Below, in pieces: positions 23,293-24,219 of a DNA stretch of 24,219 nucleotides. The stretch spans positions 1 to 24,219 of the IMG/VR virus record IMGVR_UViG_3300020214_000121; one strand, written 5' to 3'. Source of the DNA: a virus. How positions within the stretch are numbered: the stretch's first letter is position 1; each line of letters starts with the position of its first letter. A model generated the notes under the pieces. It made no database searches, was not told the DNA's origin, and saw only the letters and a program-made list of their open reading frames with translations. The position numbers and the translations under genes are program-made.

Positions 23293-23561
23293 ATTGTTTT
23301 TATCTCATGATGTGCATTATGTCTAAAGATAAGTACATTATCAGTTGTCATAGTTTTAAATAAATTGATAAAAGCGTCTGATTGAGTTTTAATAAATGTA
23401 ATATAAATAACATTACACTCTTCAGATTTATTTGCTTTTTGTTGTTTTTTACAACTGCATATATTGTTGAGAAGTGTAATGCAACTATTTAGTTGACTTT
23501 CAACCGGCAGATTTTTTCCCTTAATAAAATTTAAAAATTGTTGATAACTACCTATTGTCAT
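23280..23561 (-). CDS. Hypothetical protein, last gene of reverse-strand operon
   Basis: 93 residues on the minus strand. Its ATG overlaps the stop of the next upstream gene in the same strand as ATGA, which supports it being real. A central CSCKKQQK motif and four cysteines in all are seen, with a strand ECNVIYITFI and a helix after it. The convergent dNMP kinase gene overlaps its 3' end by 13 bases. No family was recognised. Confidence 0.55.
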   Translation of the reverse strand: MTIGSYQQFLNFIKGKNLPVESQLNSCITLLNNICSCKKQQKANKSEECNVIYITFIKTQSDAFINLFKTMTTDNVLIFRHNAHHEIKTIQLR

Positions 23562-23935
23562 AGTAATTTTCTAATGATAAGATATAGTGATAGACTACAT
23601 ATATAGTTTATAGGAAACAATAATAATCCATAAAGAGGAGCATATCCTACTAGATATACCAACGTATTTACCGAGAATAGAGTTGACCAAAAACATAAAC
23701 ATATAGGACATGATATTAGTTTGGTTAAGTAACCGGGATATAAGCTATATAGAAACTCTGGATAACTAGCCATCACATCAACTTCCATTTTGTATTTATG
23801 ATACTCGTTTATTTTCAATAAATTTCTGGTCTTGGTTAAGTTGGCAATGGTAGTGACAATATCACTTTCAAACCAAACAACCATAACGAATGTTATCCAA
23901 CAAATTAACGGGATGTTTAAATCAGTCAAATTCAT
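23558..23935 (-). CDS. Membrane protein with CPxCxCFW motif
   Basis: 125 residues on the minus strand. One membrane segment lies at about 7-23 and two more at about 82-98 and 100-118. Between them, LYPGYLTKLISCPICLCFW (about 65-83) places C76-P-I-C79-L-C81-F-W83 at a membrane border, a motif that suggests a metal or thiol site and that I associate with a family of small membrane proteins of phages and bacteria (a DUF1360-like CxxCxxFW pattern). It is coupled by ATGA overlaps to both flanking genes in the same operon. Its role may be in membrane remodelling or superinfection exclusion; this is unproven. Confidence 0.6.
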   Translation of the reverse strand: MNLTDLNIPLICWITFVMVVWFESDIVTTIANLTKTRNLLKINEYHKYKMEVDVMASYPEFLYSLYPGYLTKLISCPICLCFWSTLFSVNTLVYLVGYAPLYGLLLFPINYICSLSLYLIIRKLL

Positions 23936-24219
23936 AGTATTTCTTTTATTAATAGTTTATTTTTATACCAATCATTATTTGTATCTATCAAATTTTCCTT
24001 GCGGTCTATCAATTTATTTATCTTGATCTTGAAGATATCATATTCCATTTCACCAATCTGACCGCTATCTTCAATCATAAGTTGCAACATGTTAAAAAAT
24101 TCAAAACTTTGATTTGTTATTTTAACCGCATCAAATTCTATTAATATGTCATTGGTACGGTGATCTTCAAGACTCTTTAACTTATTTTTTATATTGATAC
24201 GAGTATTTTTTTGCTCTGC
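23932..24219 (-). CDS. Hypothetical protein, partial, cut by right window edge
   Basis: The minus-strand frame is open for 95 codons from the edge at 24219 and stops at 23932, where TGA overlaps the start of the membrane protein as ATGA. The start lies outside the window. The visible part is helical and charged (EFDAVKITNQSFEFFNMLQL, then MEYDIFKIKINKLIDRKENL), with no enzyme motif or membrane segment. The coupling suggests it is the gene upstream of the membrane protein in a three-gene operon. Confidence 0.55.
   Translation of the reverse strand, partial: AEQKNTRINIKNKLKSLEDHRTNDILIEFDAVKITNQSFEFFNMLQLMIEDSGQIGEMEYDIFKIKINKLIDRKENLIDTNNDWYKNKLLIKEIL

Noticed and set aside
1-24219. tRNA genes, CRISPR arrays, insertion sequences
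   Set aside because: I looked in the intergenic stretches and saw no cloverleaf-like sequence, no regularly spaced repeat array and no transposase; gaps are mostly under 130 bp.

Overview
The window is 24.2 kb of AT-rich, tightly packed DNA with short intergenic gaps and several ATGA stop/start overlaps. I read it as part of a large lytic tailed phage genome with a T4-like (myovirus-type) replication and recombination toolkit. The basis is a gp32-like single-strand binding protein, a UvsX/RecA recombinase, a 5'-3' exonuclease of the T4 RNase H/T5 class, a DnaB/gp41-type helicase, a class Ia ribonucleotide reductase pair, a dNMP kinase and a probable gp62-like clamp-loader subunit, all beside tail/baseplate-like genes. 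The set resembles that of aquatic T4-related phages. The host cannot be assigned from sequence alone. The promoters are sigma70-like (TTGACA with TAnnnT), which argues against a Bacteroidetes-type host. All stop codons are read normally.

Layout. (1) 1-2070: end of a structural block, with a 5'-truncated baseplate/tail-hub-like gene and a small structural-like gene. (2) 2071-5680: a short, divergent family A DNA polymerase-like gene, a 619-residue unknown with a possible nuclease-like signature, and a conserved-looking unknown. (3) 5681-13855: the DNA metabolism core of ssb (gp32-like), uvsX, exonuclease, helicase, nrdA and nrdB. (4) 13856-15210: small accessory genes, including a secreted-protein gene with its own promoter, ribosome binding site and terminator (a moron-like unit). 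(5) 15211-18381: a MoxR/CobS-type AAA+ ATPase and its partner, a VWA protein with an HExxH motif. (6) 18382-21614: a probable winged-helix protein, a reverse-strand small gene, a DruA (DUF4338)/Mom-like protein, an unknown with a Cys-rich tail, and a UV damage endonuclease. (7) 21615-23292: small genes, the gp62-like subunit and the dNMP kinase. (8) 23280-24219: a reverse-strand operon of three coupled genes, cut by the window edge.

The genes work together as follows. The Nrd enzymes and dNMP kinase supply nucleotides. Helicase, SSB, exonuclease and the clamp-loader subunit serve the replication fork. UvsX and the UV endonuclease serve repair and recombination. A family of promoters (TTGACA, 15-17 bp spacer, TAnnnT, usually with GGTG or TGG just upstream of the -10) drives the accessory and replication transcription units. 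The SSB gene is preceded by tandem AATTAAC repeats that look like a T4 gene-32-type autoregulatory operator. The most interesting items for follow-up are the DruA/Mom-like protein, the AAA+/VWA-metallopeptidase pair, the polymerase with altered catalytic motifs, the moron-like secreted protein, and the promoter family, two members of which would give leaderless mRNAs.
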